A stretch of DNA of 64,000 nucleotides, taken from assembly GCA_035260485.1 (NCBI GenBank), contig DATFVC010000038.1:1-64000 (forward strand), given 5' to 3'. The notes under the pieces were generated by a model. The model did not search any database. It was given only the letters and a program-made list of their open reading frames with translations, and was not told the origin of the DNA. Positions within the stretch are counted from its first letter, which is position 1. Each line of letters begins with the position of its first letter. This DNA comes from VRUE01 sp035260485. GTDB taxonomy: Bacteria > Actinomycetota > Thermoleophilia > Solirubrobacterales > 70-9. A program made the translations under genes and the position numbers. Positions 31,367 through 40,721 of this stretch are shown here, piece by piece.

Positions 31367-34216
31367 TCAGTGCTTCTTGCCCCCGTTGCAGGCGGGGATG
31401 TTGAGTTGCAGGTTGTTCCTCTTCAGCTGCCTGCTGTTCTGGGCTTTCAGGTTGAGGAAGCCGTTCGTCTGCCCTGAGCAGAGGTCCCGGGAGTTGATCA
31501 GCAGACCCTTGTTGCCGCCCTTCATGGTGAGGACGAACTTGCTGACCGCCACGTCCGGGGCGCTCGGGAACACCGTCTTCAGGCGACCGTGCTCTGAGCT
31601 GATCACGCCGCGCAGCCGGATCGGAACCTGACCGTGCAGATCGACCAGCAGATCCGGCAGCGTGTGGCTGGACGAGGTCAGGTACACAGGTCCCTTGAGC
31701 TTGCCGTCGAGCAATGGCGAGGTCGCCTTGGCATGTCCGTAGATCGCGTTCTTCGGGCATTCGCTTGCCGCCAGCTGGACCCTCGTGCAGATCGTCTTGA
31801 TGTGACTCTGATCGAGGATCGTCGCCCGCGGCAGGATGAACGCCGCCCGTCGCAGGTTGGCGTCGCCCTTACGGGCTTCGAGGGTCGCCTGGAACTTCGG
31901 GTTCTTGGCCCGCTTGGTCTGATTCTTGCCGCCGAGGATCTTCGGCTCGAACTTCGGCTTGAACTTCAGGGCCCGGCATTCGGTCGCCTGGAACGGGCTC
32001 GACTGCGACGAGGCGACCCAAGCCGCTTCGCTGGCAGGGTTGGCTCCGCCGCCGAAGATCGAGGAGCGGACCGAGAACGGTTCGCGACAGGTCGTCGGGT
32101 TGAGGGTGAAGTTCGTGCGGTTGATCGAGATGTCGATCGACCGGATGTCGAGCTTCACACCTCCGAATATGTATGGAATCGTGTCCGATACCGCATGGAC
32201 TTCAGCCGTTTCCGGGTCGACGTATGCGGCGGCCCGGACCACATCAGTCCCCAGGTCATATGGCCCGGCGACCGCGGGCACCACGAACACCATGCTGATT
32301 GGGGCGCCCTTGTAGGGGCCTGCCAGATAGGCGGTGCCCGGGGTGTGGAACGGCGCTGGGCCCGAACCGACAGCGATGTTGACCGTGCCCACCTTGCTGT
32401 TGCTCGGGCAGCTCGGGTGGGCGATCTCCGCCGCTCCCGACGACGCGACTGCGGCGTCGATGCTCGCCTGCGGGCAGTATTCGGCGCCCTTCAGTTTGGC
32501 GACCATGCCCGGGGGCAGCGTCGCTTCGATCTTGCGGATCTCCTGGGCTCCGTCGGGCCGCGTGATGTGCAGTTCGAACGGGCTGAACGCCCCAGCTTTG
32601 GTTCCGATCGGCCCGGCTTTGTAGGTCGGGCTGAACGGCCTTTCGCCGAGGGTTTTCGGGCAAGACCCCCCACCGGCAGCTTTGGTCAGGTTGAAACTGC
32701 TCGTCGGCGGTGGTTGTTTGATCGAGCCCGGCGTCGACCACGGTTCCAGCCCGGCGATCGTGGTATGCGGTCCGCAGGTGTCCGGGGTGGTCAGTGCTCC
32801 TCTTGCGCCACCGTTGATATGGACTTTGAACGAGCTGAACGTCGCCTGCGGATTTTCGGCGACCACCACTTTCAGCTGGCCGGTGTTCAGGTTCGGGAAC
32901 ACGTGGCCGATCAACCGGACGTTCACGCCGTAGCGTTCCGAGCCGACAGTCAGGAAGACCCTGAACTGGTTGCCGGTCGTCGGGTTGCTGCTGGTCGGCG
33001 CGGCGACGTAGACCGTGCCGTGCAACGAGTCAGGTGGCAGGGAGGGGGTTTCGACGTCCACCGTGCCGATCTTCGAGCCCCCCGGGCATTCGATGGCTTC
33101 ATTGGTGTGGTACTTGAACTGGGCGTCGGAGCAGGTCTGCAGCCCGTTTGCGAGTGAGGGGTTGATGCCGGCACCTTCGGGAAGGTTCACCGTCGCCGTT
33201 TTCAGGTACGAGTTGGCGATTGGTTCTTTCGGATCGAAGGGGATGCCGATGTCGAGCGTCACCGGATCCGGCGAATCGGTCGCGCTGTCGACGCTGACAT
33301 TCAGCGTCGGATCGAACGGCACTTTGTCGCAGCCTTCGCCCGAGAACGGCGTGGTGAAGCTCGCCGCGTCGCTGGCGCCTTCTTGTGAATCGACATGAAG
33401 TTCAGTCAACTGGGGAGTGCCGCAGGCACTGGGGTTAGTCAGATAGGTGCCGTTTCCGAATGGTCCGCCTTTGCCTTCGAAGACAAGGCGAGAGCCGACG
33501 ATCGGCGGATGTTTGGCAGTTCCGTCAGGTGGATGGATATTGCTGATCGTGAAGATGACGTGCTGGTCCACCGGGTTCAGCGAACCGACGATGAAGGTCG
33601 GTTCACCCGGGGCGCTCGTCGGAAATCCCACCATCGACGGCACGCCTTGGAAAGGGACCAAGTTGTAGACGGGCAGTTTGACCCGCGCCTGCGGGCAGGC
33701 TTCGACTGGAAATGGAGGTTTTTCGCACGGCGGCGCCGCCCCCGCAACCGTCAGGTAGGCGGCGCCGACGAGGGACTGCGCCGGGCATTCCGGCGGGTTT
33801 GCTTTCAGCTGTTCCGGCGTGCATTTGACGGGCGTCGCCTCGGGGTTGACGCTCAACCCTTCCGGCGTGTCGACCACGATGTCTTTGATGAAGCCTTCAG
33901 GGAAGTTTTTGAATTTCGGCGCCGAGAAGGTATTCAGCGTGAAGTCGGTCAGCGCGATTGGCGGATGGCCCCCGGCCTGTTTGAACCATTTCGATTCAGA
34001 GGAGGGTTCTTTCGTGCATTGCAATGGCGACTGGGCTGGAGGGAACCCGACCAGTTGTTCGCCAAAGACCAGCGGCGTGTCGGTGTTTTCGGTACAGGTC
34101 AGCGCTTCCCATCTCGCGATTCCGAAAGCGGCCTGTGCGCTTGACGCGCCGAATGCCGAAACAAGCAATGCGGCGGTGAGCGCTAGCAGCCCAAGTGGGC
34201 CTCGCATACCTCTCAT
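31367..34216 (-). CDS. Large secreted repeat-domain protein
   Basis: A 949-residue exported protein with a signal peptide (LGLLALTAALLVSAFGASSAQA, about residues 8-29). The mature part is made of tandem beta-rich domains of about 150-200 residues, each with spaced Cys and phrases like CPGGSKIGTVDVETPSLPP, CPSNSKVGTVNIAVGSG and LHGTVYVAAP. Similar multi-domain proteins are frequent in Solirubrobacterales. No catalytic site is visible. The end (NIPACNGGKKH) is intact. Probably a cell-surface or adhesion protein. Confidence 0.7.
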   Translation of the reverse strand: MRGMRGPLGLLALTAALLVSAFGASSAQAAFGIARWEALTCTENTDTPLVFGEQLVGFPPAQSPLQCTKEPSSESKWFKQAGGHPPIALTDFTLNTFSAPKFKNFPEGFIKDIVVDTPEGLSVNPEATPVKCTPEQLKANPPECPAQSLVGAAYLTVAGAAPPCEKPPFPVEACPQARVKLPVYNLVPFQGVPSMVGFPTSAPGEPTFIVGSLNPVDQHVIFTISNIHPPDGTAKHPPIVGSRLVFEGKGGPFGNGTYLTNPSACGTPQLTELHVDSQEGASDAASFTTPFSGEGCDKVPFDPTLNVSVDSATDSPDPVTLDIGIPFDPKEPIANSYLKTATVNLPEGAGINPSLANGLQTCSDAQFKYHTNEAIECPGGSKIGTVDVETPSLPPDSLHGTVYVAAPTSSNPTTGNQFRVFLTVGSERYGVNVRLIGHVFPNLNTGQLKVVVAENPQATFSSFKVHINGGARGALTTPDTCGPHTTIAGLEPWSTPGSIKQPPPTSSFNLTKAAGGGSCPKTLGERPFSPTYKAGPIGTKAGAFSPFELHITRPDGAQEIRKIEATLPPGMVAKLKGAEYCPQASIDAAVASSGAAEIAHPSCPSNSKVGTVNIAVGSGPAPFHTPGTAYLAGPYKGAPISMVFVVPAVAGPYDLGTDVVRAAAYVDPETAEVHAVSDTIPYIFGGVKLDIRSIDISINRTNFTLNPTTCREPFSVRSSIFGGGANPASEAAWVASSQSSPFQATECRALKFKPKFEPKILGGKNQTKRAKNPKFQATLEARKGDANLRRAAFILPRATILDQSHIKTICTRVQLAASECPKNAIYGHAKATSPLLDGKLKGPVYLTSSSHTLPDLLVDLHGQVPIRLRGVISSEHGRLKTVFPSAPDVAVSKFVLTMKGGNKGLLINSRDLCSGQTNGFLNLKAQNSRQLKRNNLQLNIPACNGGKKH

Positions 34217-34285
34217 ATGAGACTCTCCTCCAAGACGGGTTTCTAAATTGAGCTACCCGCCTCCCGCAGTTGAAAACGGTACACC

Positions 34286-34305
34286 ATGGAGCCCCTGCGC
34301 TCCAT
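34286..34305 (-). terminator. Likely terminator of the BtrH-like gene
   Basis: ATGGAGC-6-GCTCCAT forms a short perfect hairpin 10 bases beyond the stop at 34315, with GTTTTC a little further on the minus strand. Confidence 0.4.
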
Positions 34306-34314
34306 CAGGGACAA

Positions 34315-35283
34315 CTACGGATTGGCCAAAGAAGTCCAGAGATGCTCCTCCGTCTTGGCTACCTGGTTGGCCACGGCGTCGATTTGGCGCCAGAGACCCG
34401 GCTCGGGGTCGTCGCTCTCGCTGGCGGCGTGAAAGGCATTGGCCAGGTCGGTCCAGGCTGCTGCGGCTTGCGCCGCCAGGGGCGCCTCCGCTCGCCCCGC
34501 CTCCTCGAGGAAGCGCGAGTACATCAGCCTGAAGGCGCCGCCACCGGTGCCGCGGCGCTCGATCACCTGGTAGCCGAAGCGGGCGCACCACTGCCAATCC
34601 TCGGCGACCTCGGGCCAGGACCCTGCCTCGGCGGCAAGGCGATGCACGGCGTCCAAGCCGGAGAAGTTGCGGAACTCAGGTTCGACCATCGCCCGTGCAG
34701 CGCGCTCGATTGCGGCTGGGACCGCCTCGATCAGGCGCTCGGGCGAGACCTCGGCGCCGACCGTGAACATGTGGCCGGAGAGGGGGTAGGCGGGGTGCTC
34801 ACTGTGGCGCGCCCGGTCGAGGTTCTCGAGCCGGGTCGTCTGCAGCTGCTCGAAGCTGGTGTCGGAGAGGTGCGCCAGCTCGTCGTCATAGCCGGCGAGG
34901 ACCACGGCGTGGCCGGGAAAGTGGGCCGAGTTGCCGTAGTGATCGAGGTAGTAGATGTCGGTGAGGAGGAGGACCGGCCGGCCGGCGTCGACTTCTACCC
35001 GCGCCGCCTCCCAGGCGTCGCCGGCGCCGGGCCCAAAGGTGCGCAGCCGCAGCGCGGCGCCGGTGAGCTCGTCGAAGTTCTCCTCGAGGCGGGCGGTGCG
35101 ACCGTTGAACCAGCGGGTCGGCGAGGCCTCCTCGATCGTCACGTAGTAGAAGCAGGCGCCGGCGCCGAGCCCGAACGCCATCTCCTCGCTGATCTCGACG
35201 CCGTGGAAGGCGAGCAGGTTGCGCAGGGCGGTCGAACCGCAGTGGTGGCCGGGCTTGTGGGTGTAGTTAGGGACGAAGGGCAT
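34315..35283 (-). CDS. BtrH/DUF4872-type papain-like protein
   Basis: A 322-residue protein starting MPFVPNYTHKPGHHCGSTAL. The Cys in HHCGSTALRNLLAFHG, the His in FPGHAVVLAGYDDE (about residue 122) and a following Asp (LSDTSFEQLQT) fit the papain-like fold of BtrH N-terminal/DUF4872 proteins. These act as acyl or peptide transferases or hydrolases. The C-terminal half is a helical DUF4872 domain. It stands alone, with a shared-core palindrome just upstream. The substrate is unknown. Confidence 0.75.
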   Translation of the reverse strand: MPFVPNYTHKPGHHCGSTALRNLLAFHGVEISEEMAFGLGAGACFYYVTIEEASPTRWFNGRTARLEENFDELTGAALRLRTFGPGAGDAWEAARVEVDAGRPVLLLTDIYYLDHYGNSAHFPGHAVVLAGYDDELAHLSDTSFEQLQTTRLENLDRARHSEHPAYPLSGHMFTVGAEVSPERLIEAVPAAIERAARAMVEPEFRNFSGLDAVHRLAAEAGSWPEVAEDWQWCARFGYQVIERRGTGGGAFRLMYSRFLEEAGRAEAPLAAQAAAAWTDLANAFHAASESDDPEPGLWRQIDAVANQVAKTEEHLWTSLANP

Positions 35284-35318
35284 GGGTGCTGGTCTTGATT
35301 CTGATCGACTGTGAGGCC

Positions 35319-35449
35319 ATGGGGAGTCGCGGGCCTTCCCTCCGGTGTCTATGTTCGCTTCGCTCACTGATTTGGTGCCGCTTCGCGACTGGAATCACTC
35401 TGCGGTGCCCGCTTCGCGAGGCACCGGAGGAAAGGCCCGCGACTCCCAT
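35319..35449. repeat. Long palindromic element, shared-core family, copy 3
   Basis: The arms ATGGGGAGTCGCGGGCC... and ...GGCCCGCGACTCCCAT (about 29 bases, nearly perfect) enclose the ~70-base core with ATGTTCGCTTCGCTCAC and CCGCTTCGCGA. It fills the divergent gap and ends 14 bases before the PAP2 gene. Confidence 0.75.
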
Positions 35450-35463
35450 ATCCTGCGCGGCCG

Positions 35464-35958
35464 ATGCGGGATCTCGATCTCAGGTTCATGCGTTTTATGC
35501 GAACTCGTGGGCACACGCCCGGCTTGGAGGGAGCTGCGAAGGCTCTGGGGAAGGTCGGAAACAACGGGGCGGTCTGGGTTGCGATCGGGGTTGTGCTGGC
35601 GCTGCTCGATTCCTCGCAGCGTGAAGCTTGGTTGATCTGTGCTGCGCTGGGGCCGATTGCTATTGGGCTCAACTATGTGGTCAAGCTGATTGTCAAACGG
35701 CCGCGCCCGGTGTTGGAGGGGCTGCCACCATTGGGAGGCGCCCCCAGCTCGCTGAGCTTCCCCTCGGCCCATGCGACTTCCGCCTTCGCGGTCGCGACGG
35801 CGATGACCCGGGTCGAGCCGCTCGCGGCGCTGGCGTTCGTTCTGGCATTTGCTCTCGCTCTGGGCCGTCCCTACCTGGGGATGCACTATCCATCCGATGT
35901 CCTGGTCGGCGCCGTCCTCGGCGTCCTCCTCGGCCTGATCGTGCCGCTCTCGCTGTGA
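35464..35958 (+). CDS. PAP2-family phosphatase
   Basis: A 164-residue membrane protein with the three PAP2 motifs: KLIVKRPRP (about residue 73), SFPSAHATSAF with the catalytic His (about 98) and GRPYLGMHYPSDVLVGA. It is short, with four or five helices. It probably dephosphorylates lipid phosphates outside the membrane. ychF starts within its stop codon (GTGA), so the two are coupled. Confidence 0.85.
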   Translation: MRDLDLRFMRFMRTRGHTPGLEGAAKALGKVGNNGAVWVAIGVVLALLDSSQREAWLICAALGPIAIGLNYVVKLIVKRPRPVLEGLPPLGGAPSSLSFPSAHATSAFAVATAMTRVEPLAALAFVLAFALALGRPYLGMHYPSDVLVGAVLGVLLGLIVPLSL

Positions 35959-37028
35959 AGGTCGGGATCGTGGGGCTGCCCAACGCGGGCAAGTCGACCC
36001 TCTTCAACGCGCTGACCAAGGGCGGGGCGCAGACCGGCGACTACCCGTTTACCACGATCGAGCCCAACGTGGCGATCGCGCGGGTGCCGGACGAGCGCCT
36101 TCGACAGGTGGGGGAGACGGTCCGCAGCTCCGAGCTGGTGCCGGCGACCATCTCCTTTCACGACATCGCCGGCCTGGTCAAGGGCGCCTCCGAAGGGGAG
36201 GGGCTGGGCAACAAGTTCCTCGCCTCGATCCGCGAGACCGACGCAATCTGCCACGTCGTCCGCTGCCACGCCGACTCAGGCGTCCCCCATCCCGACGGCC
36301 GCGTCGACCCGCTCGCCGACATCGAGACGATCGAGACCGAGCTGGTCCTCTCCGACTACGAGCAGGCCGAGCGCCGCCTCGACCGGGTGCGCAAGGGCGC
36401 CAAGTCGGGCGACGCCGACGCGATCGCCGAGCGCGACTGGTTGGAGCTAGTGGTCGATGCGCTTGCCGCTGGCGAGCCCGCCCGCTCGGTGCGCGTGCCC
36501 GATGCGGCTGCCCACGGCCCGGCCAACCTGCAGGCGCTGACCTCGAAGCCGATCCTCTACGTCGCCAACGTCGACGAGGGTGACGCCGAGCCGCCAGAGG
36601 CAGTTGCCGCCCATGCCTCGGCAGTCGGCGCCGGGGTTGTCGCGGTCAGCGCCAGGATCGAGGGTGAGCTTGCCGAGCTCGATCCGGCCGAAGCGGAGGA
36701 GATGCGGGAGTCCTATGGGGTCGAGGGCTCGGGTCTGGATCGCCTGGTCCGCGCCGCCTATGACCTGCTCGAGCTGATCACCTTCTTCACCGCGGGCGAA
36801 GACAAGGAAGCGGTCGCGCGGCCGTTGCAGTGCGGCGCCACCGCCCTCGAGGCGGCGGGAACGATCCATACCGAGATCCAGGAAGCCTTCGTCAAAGCCG
36901 AGGTGATCGGCTGGCAGGAGCTGGTCGAGTGTGGGGGCTACGCCGCCGGCCGCGATCGCGGCGTGCTCCGCATCGAGGGTCGGGATTACGTCGTCCAGGA
37001 CGGCGACGTCATAACCATCAAGGTGTAG
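35955..37028 (+). CDS. ychF: Redox-regulated ATPase/GTPase YchF (OLA1)
   Basis: A 357-residue P-loop protein. G1 GLPNAGKSTLFNALTKGGAQ, G2-G3 YPFTTIEPNVAIARVPD and FHDIAGLVKGASEGEGLGNK, and a C-terminal TGS domain (TFFTAGEDKEAVARPLQCG, ending VVQDGDVITIKV). YchF binds ribosomes and prefers ATP. It starts with GTG 35955, overlapping the PAP2 stop. Confidence 0.92.
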   Translation: MKVGIVGLPNAGKSTLFNALTKGGAQTGDYPFTTIEPNVAIARVPDERLRQVGETVRSSELVPATISFHDIAGLVKGASEGEGLGNKFLASIRETDAICHVVRCHADSGVPHPDGRVDPLADIETIETELVLSDYEQAERRLDRVRKGAKSGDADAIAERDWLELVVDALAAGEPARSVRVPDAAAHGPANLQALTSKPILYVANVDEGDAEPPEAVAAHASAVGAGVVAVSARIEGELAELDPAEAEEMRESYGVEGSGLDRLVRAAYDLLELITFFTAGEDKEAVARPLQCGATALEAAGTIHTEIQEAFVKAEVIGWQELVECGGYAAGRDRGVLRIEGRDYVVQDGDVITIKV

Positions 37029-37037
37029 CGTCAGCCA

Positions 37038-38027
37038 ATGGATCAGGGAGCGCGGTTCCCAAAGGTCGCCGCCAAGGCGGGCCACTACGAGAGCTTCTAC
37101 ATCAAGGCCTGCCGGCCGGGAGGTGGCCAGGGGATCTGGATCCGCCACACGGTTCACAAGCGCCCTGGAGCCGAGCCCAACGCCTCGATCTGGTTTGTCC
37201 TCTTCGACCGCGAGGCGGAGGGGCCGCAGGCGACCAAGGTCACCGTGCCGGCGGCCGCGCTGTCGGTGCCGGGCGGCTCGTGGGTCAAGGTCGATGGCGC
37301 GGAGATCGGCCCCGGTCGGGCGGTGGGCTCCCTCGACACCGATGCCGTCAAGGCTTCTTGGGAGCTCACATTCTCCGGCGACGCCGAGCCCTGCAAGTAC
37401 CTCCCATCCGACCGCCTCTACGAGACGCGACTGCCAAAGACGAAGTTCGTCGCCCTCTTCCCGAACGCCCGCTTCGACGGCCGCGTGAACATCGGCGGCG
37501 AGACGATTGAGCTCGACGGCTGGCCGGGGATGATCGGCCACAACTGGGGCACCGAGCACGCCGAGCGCTGGGTCTGGCTGGAGGGCACCGGCTTCGAGGA
37601 CTCGCCGGATACCTACTTCGACGCGGGCGCGGCAAGGATCAAGCTTGGCCCGTGGACGACTCCCTGGGTGCCTTCGGGAATGCTGATGCTCGAAGGCAAG
37701 CCGCATCGCCTAGGTGGCTTCGGCCAGATCCGTGAGGCGAGGATCGAGGAGTCCGCAGGCGCCTGCACCTTCGTCCTGCCGGGCAAGGACATAGTCGTCC
37801 GCGGCCAGGTCTCAGCCCCCAAGAAGGACTTCGTAGGCTGGATCTACGCCGACCCCAAAGGCCCAGAGCACAACACGATCAACTGCTCGGTATCTGACCT
37901 CGAGCTGACCATAGATCGCCCAGCGCTGCCGCCCCTTCAGCTCTCGCTACCAGCTGGGGGCGCCTATGAGCTCGGAATGAGAGAGGCAGACCACGGAGTA
38001 CCGCTTCAGCCCTACCCCGACGGCTGA
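37038..38027 (+). CDS. Conserved protein, lipocalin / tocopherol-cyclase-like fold
   Basis: A 329-residue beta-rich protein (GIWIRHTVHKRPGAEPNASI, then MIGHNWGTEHAERWVWLEG). The GHNWG-type strand and two repeated beta halves resemble the CrtC/Svf1/tocopherol-cyclase-like hydroxylase fold. There is no signal peptide. It lies nine bases after ychF and may be co-transcribed. The reaction is unknown and the family call is tentative. Confidence 0.55.
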   Translation: MDQGARFPKVAAKAGHYESFYIKACRPGGGQGIWIRHTVHKRPGAEPNASIWFVLFDREAEGPQATKVTVPAAALSVPGGSWVKVDGAEIGPGRAVGSLDTDAVKASWELTFSGDAEPCKYLPSDRLYETRLPKTKFVALFPNARFDGRVNIGGETIELDGWPGMIGHNWGTEHAERWVWLEGTGFEDSPDTYFDAGAARIKLGPWTTPWVPSGMLMLEGKPHRLGGFGQIREARIEESAGACTFVLPGKDIVVRGQVSAPKKDFVGWIYADPKGPEHNTINCSVSDLELTIDRPALPPLQLSLPAGGAYELGMREADHGVPLQPYPDG

Positions 38028-38046
38028 CGAGGGCGACCCCCGCCTC

Positions 38047-39219
38047 CTACCCGCCAACACCGCCGGCAGGACCGGCAGGCTTGCCTTCTCCCCTGCCACC
38101 CCCACCGGCAACCTTGCCGTTCACCAGCTTGCGGAATTCCATCCAAGTGCTGTAACCGCCCAGCGCGGACTCGAGCTGATCGCCGCGGACCTCGGTGGTG
38201 CCGCCGGTTCCAATCAGCTTCGCTTCGACGATGCGGGGTGAGACGCCTCGCTTGGTGACGACGACCTGCTTCAGCCGCCCGTCGAGGTAAGCGCCGAGCC
38301 GTGAGCTGATCTCGGGGCCGCTGAATTCGAGCTTCCAGTTGTGCAGAGGGCAGGCGCCGTCGTAGGGATCTGGCACTCCCACCAGGTAGGGAACGGGTGG
38401 GCCGGAGAAGACGTTCTGGACGCTCTCGGTGTGGCCGCCCGAGCAGGCGGAGAAGAAGGTCTCGGCGATCTTGCCGCCGTACATCACGACCTGTCCCCTG
38501 GTCGCATCCGCGGCTTCGTTGGTCGCCGCCGTCTCGCTCGACAGGCCTTCGTAGACCTGGCTGCGCGTGTCGTCGTAGAGATTGAAGCCGTTGCCGCCGA
38601 CGCCGCCGGTGAGGGCGAAGGAGCGCGCCGCCACCGCCTGTGAGCGCAGCTCCGCCTGTGGCCAGGAGGGCGGCGACTCGTTTGGGATGACCCCTTTGAC
38701 GTACTGGTCCACCGGGACGGCGTCGATGGCGTTGAGCGAGCCGGCGTCGCTGTCGGTCGGGACAACCTCGAGCGCGCCGCGGTAGGTCCCGATCCCGGCG
38801 ATCGCGATCCGTCCCCGCCCCGCGGCGCGCAGCTTTGGTCCGCAGTCGGTGAGTGGCTGCCCCCCGGAGCTGCGCAGCTTCACGCTCGAACCGACGCGGT
38901 GAGCCTCGTACTCTCGGCCAGGGTCTAGCGGCTTGCCGCAGGCGCTGGTGGCGCCGCTGAAACCGACATCGCCAGCCGAGATGTCGAGCAGCACGCGGAC
39001 GATCCGCGGGCCGGAGAGCTGGCCGATCGTGGTTCCGGAGTAGTAGTGGCGAAGGATGAAGCGGTAGCCCTTGCCATGAGTGGCGTAGCCGTAGGCGCCG
39101 TACTGGCTCATCCCGACCCCGTGGCCGAAGCCGTGGCCGGCCACTACCCAGCGGACGCCGGCCTGAGCGCTGGGAGCCAGGAAGAGGAAGAAGAACAGCA
39201 AGGTGAGGCGGATTCGCAT
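38047..39219 (-). CDS. SpoIID/LytB-domain secreted protein
   Basis: A 390-residue exported protein with a signal peptide (about residues 1-20). HGFGHGVGMSQYGAYGYA comes near the N-terminus (about 28-45), followed by the SpoIID core (DQYVKGVIPNESPPSWPQAE, LRSQAVAARSFAL, YGGKIAETFFSACSGGHTES). SpoIID proteins cut peptidoglycan glycan strands. In Bacillus SpoIID the GHGVGMSQ motif is C-terminal, so the order here is permuted. The tail is Gly-rich. Confidence 0.85.
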   Translation of the reverse strand: MRIRLTLLFFFLFLAPSAQAGVRWVVAGHGFGHGVGMSQYGAYGYATHGKGYRFILRHYYSGTTIGQLSGPRIVRVLLDISAGDVGFSGATSACGKPLDPGREYEAHRVGSSVKLRSSGGQPLTDCGPKLRAAGRGRIAIAGIGTYRGALEVVPTDSDAGSLNAIDAVPVDQYVKGVIPNESPPSWPQAELRSQAVAARSFALTGGVGGNGFNLYDDTRSQVYEGLSSETAATNEAADATRGQVVMYGGKIAETFFSACSGGHTESVQNVFSGPPVPYLVGVPDPYDGACPLHNWKLEFSGPEISSRLGAYLDGRLKQVVVTKRGVSPRIVEAKLIGTGGTTEVRGDQLESALGGYSTWMEFRKLVNGKVAGGGGRGEGKPAGPAGGVGG

Positions 39220-39275
39220 CTCTGGGTGAACAGATTCGTGAAAGAGGAGTCTCGGCCTGCACTACCCTTCTCTCG

Positions 39276-40721
39276 ATGGCGACGCAGACGGTGCAAGCAG
39301 TCGACCACAAGCTCCTCGCCGCCGGCGAGTGGGTCGAGACCGGCGAGTGGGGTGAGGTCAAGAGCCCCTATGACGGGACCGTCGTCGGCCGGGTCGCGCT
39401 GGGCGACGCGGCTCTGGTCGACCGCTGCGCGATCGACGCCCGGGCTGCCTTCGAGTCCGGCGACTTCCCCCAGCACGAGCGCGCCGCCGTCCTCGACCGG
39501 GCCGCTGAGCTGGTCGGCGAACGACTCGACGACCTTGCTCTGACGATCGCCGCCGAGGCGGGCAAGCCGCTGAAGACGGCGCGGGCAGAGGCCGGCCGCT
39601 GCGTCGACACCCTCACCTTCTCCGCGGTCGAGGCGCGCAAGCTGAGCGGCGGCACGGTGCCGATGGAGGCCTCCGTCGCGGGCGCCGGCAAGCTCGGCGT
39701 GATGATGCGCGTCCCCTACGGCGTGGTCGGCGCGATCAGCCCCTTCAACTTCCCGTTCAACCTGGTCGCGCACAAGCTCGGGCCGGCGATCGCGGCCGGC
39801 AACGCGGTCGTGCTCAAGCCGGCTGGGCAGACGCCGATCTCGGCGCTGAAGCTGGCCGCGATCCTGGTCGAGGCAGGCCTGCCCCCGGGCTGGCTCAGCG
39901 TCGTCCCCGGCCCCGGCTCGGGGGTCGGCAACGCGATCGTCGAGCACGAGCTGACCGGGGCGCTCAGCTTCACCGGCTCGGCCAAGGTCGGCTGGGGGAT
40001 CCGCAGTCGCGTCCCCCACAAGAAGGTCAACCTCGAGCTGGGCTCCAACGCGCCGCTGATCGTCCACTCCGACGGCGACTGGGAAGCGGCGGCCGACAAG
40101 GCGAAGATCCACGCCTTCTCACACGCCGGGCAGAGCTGCATCTCGATCCAGCGGATCCTCGTCCACGAGGACGTCGCCGATGCCTTCACGGAGCGGCTCG
40201 TCGCCAACGCCGCGACGCTGCGGGTCGGCGACCCGCTCGACCCCGAGACCGACGTCGGCCCGCTGATCTCTCCCGGCGATCGCGAGCGGGTCAAGGAGTG
40301 GATCGACGAGGCGGTCGCCGGCGGCGCCGAGCTGCTGGCCGGCGGCGAGCTGGTCGACGAGGGGCGTTGCCTCGCGCCGACCCTGCTCGGCAGCCCGTCG
40401 CGCGAGGCCAAGGTCTGGCGCGAGGAGATCTTCGGCCCGGTCGCGACGATCGACCGTTACTCGGATTTCGGCGAGGCGCTGCGGCTGGCCAACGACTCCA
40501 AGTTCGGCCTCCAGGCGGGTGTCTTCACCCGCGACATCGGCCGCGGCCTGGAAGCGGCCCAGACGCTCGAGTTCGGCGGCGTGCTGATCAACGAGGTTCC
40601 CACCTTCCGCGCCGACCAGATGCCCTACGGCGGCGTCAAGGACTCCGGCAACACCCGCGAGGGACCCGCCTTCGCCGTGCTCGAGCTGACGGAGGAGCGC
40701 TTCGTAGCGCTGCAGGGGTAG
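39276..40721 (+). CDS. Aldehyde dehydrogenase family protein
   Basis: A 481-residue enzyme. VVGAISPFNFPFNLVAHKLG, FTGSAKVGWGIRSRVPHKKV, LELGSNAPLIVHSDGDWEAA and the catalytic Cys in FSHAGQSCISIQRILVHED are seen, with LPYGGVKDSG-like QMPYGGVKDSGNTREGPAFA near the end. It resembles the GapN/lactaldehyde-dehydrogenase branch. It ends in a palindrome shared with convergent fumC. The substrate is not set. Confidence 0.85.
   Translation: MATQTVQAVDHKLLAAGEWVETGEWGEVKSPYDGTVVGRVALGDAALVDRCAIDARAAFESGDFPQHERAAVLDRAAELVGERLDDLALTIAAEAGKPLKTARAEAGRCVDTLTFSAVEARKLSGGTVPMEASVAGAGKLGVMMRVPYGVVGAISPFNFPFNLVAHKLGPAIAAGNAVVLKPAGQTPISALKLAAILVEAGLPPGWLSVVPGPGSGVGNAIVEHELTGALSFTGSAKVGWGIRSRVPHKKVNLELGSNAPLIVHSDGDWEAAADKAKIHAFSHAGQSCISIQRILVHEDVADAFTERLVANAATLRVGDPLDPETDVGPLISPGDRERVKEWIDEAVAGGAELLAGGELVDEGRCLAPTLLGSPSREAKVWREEIFGPVATIDRYSDFGEALRLANDSKFGLQAGVFTRDIGRGLEAAQTLEFGGVLINEVPTFRADQMPYGGVKDSGNTREGPAFAVLELTEERFVALQG

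Noticed and set aside
31367..34216. Adhesin of a known type (for example RHS or autotransporter)
   Set aside because: No YD repeats, beta-barrel or sortase signal is seen; only a signal peptide and Cys-spaced beta domains.
27420..35449. Insertion-sequence ends or transposase remnants in the shared-core palindromes
   Set aside because: No transposase frame lies between or within the copies, and no target duplication is visible; the arms differ between copies, unlike IS ends.
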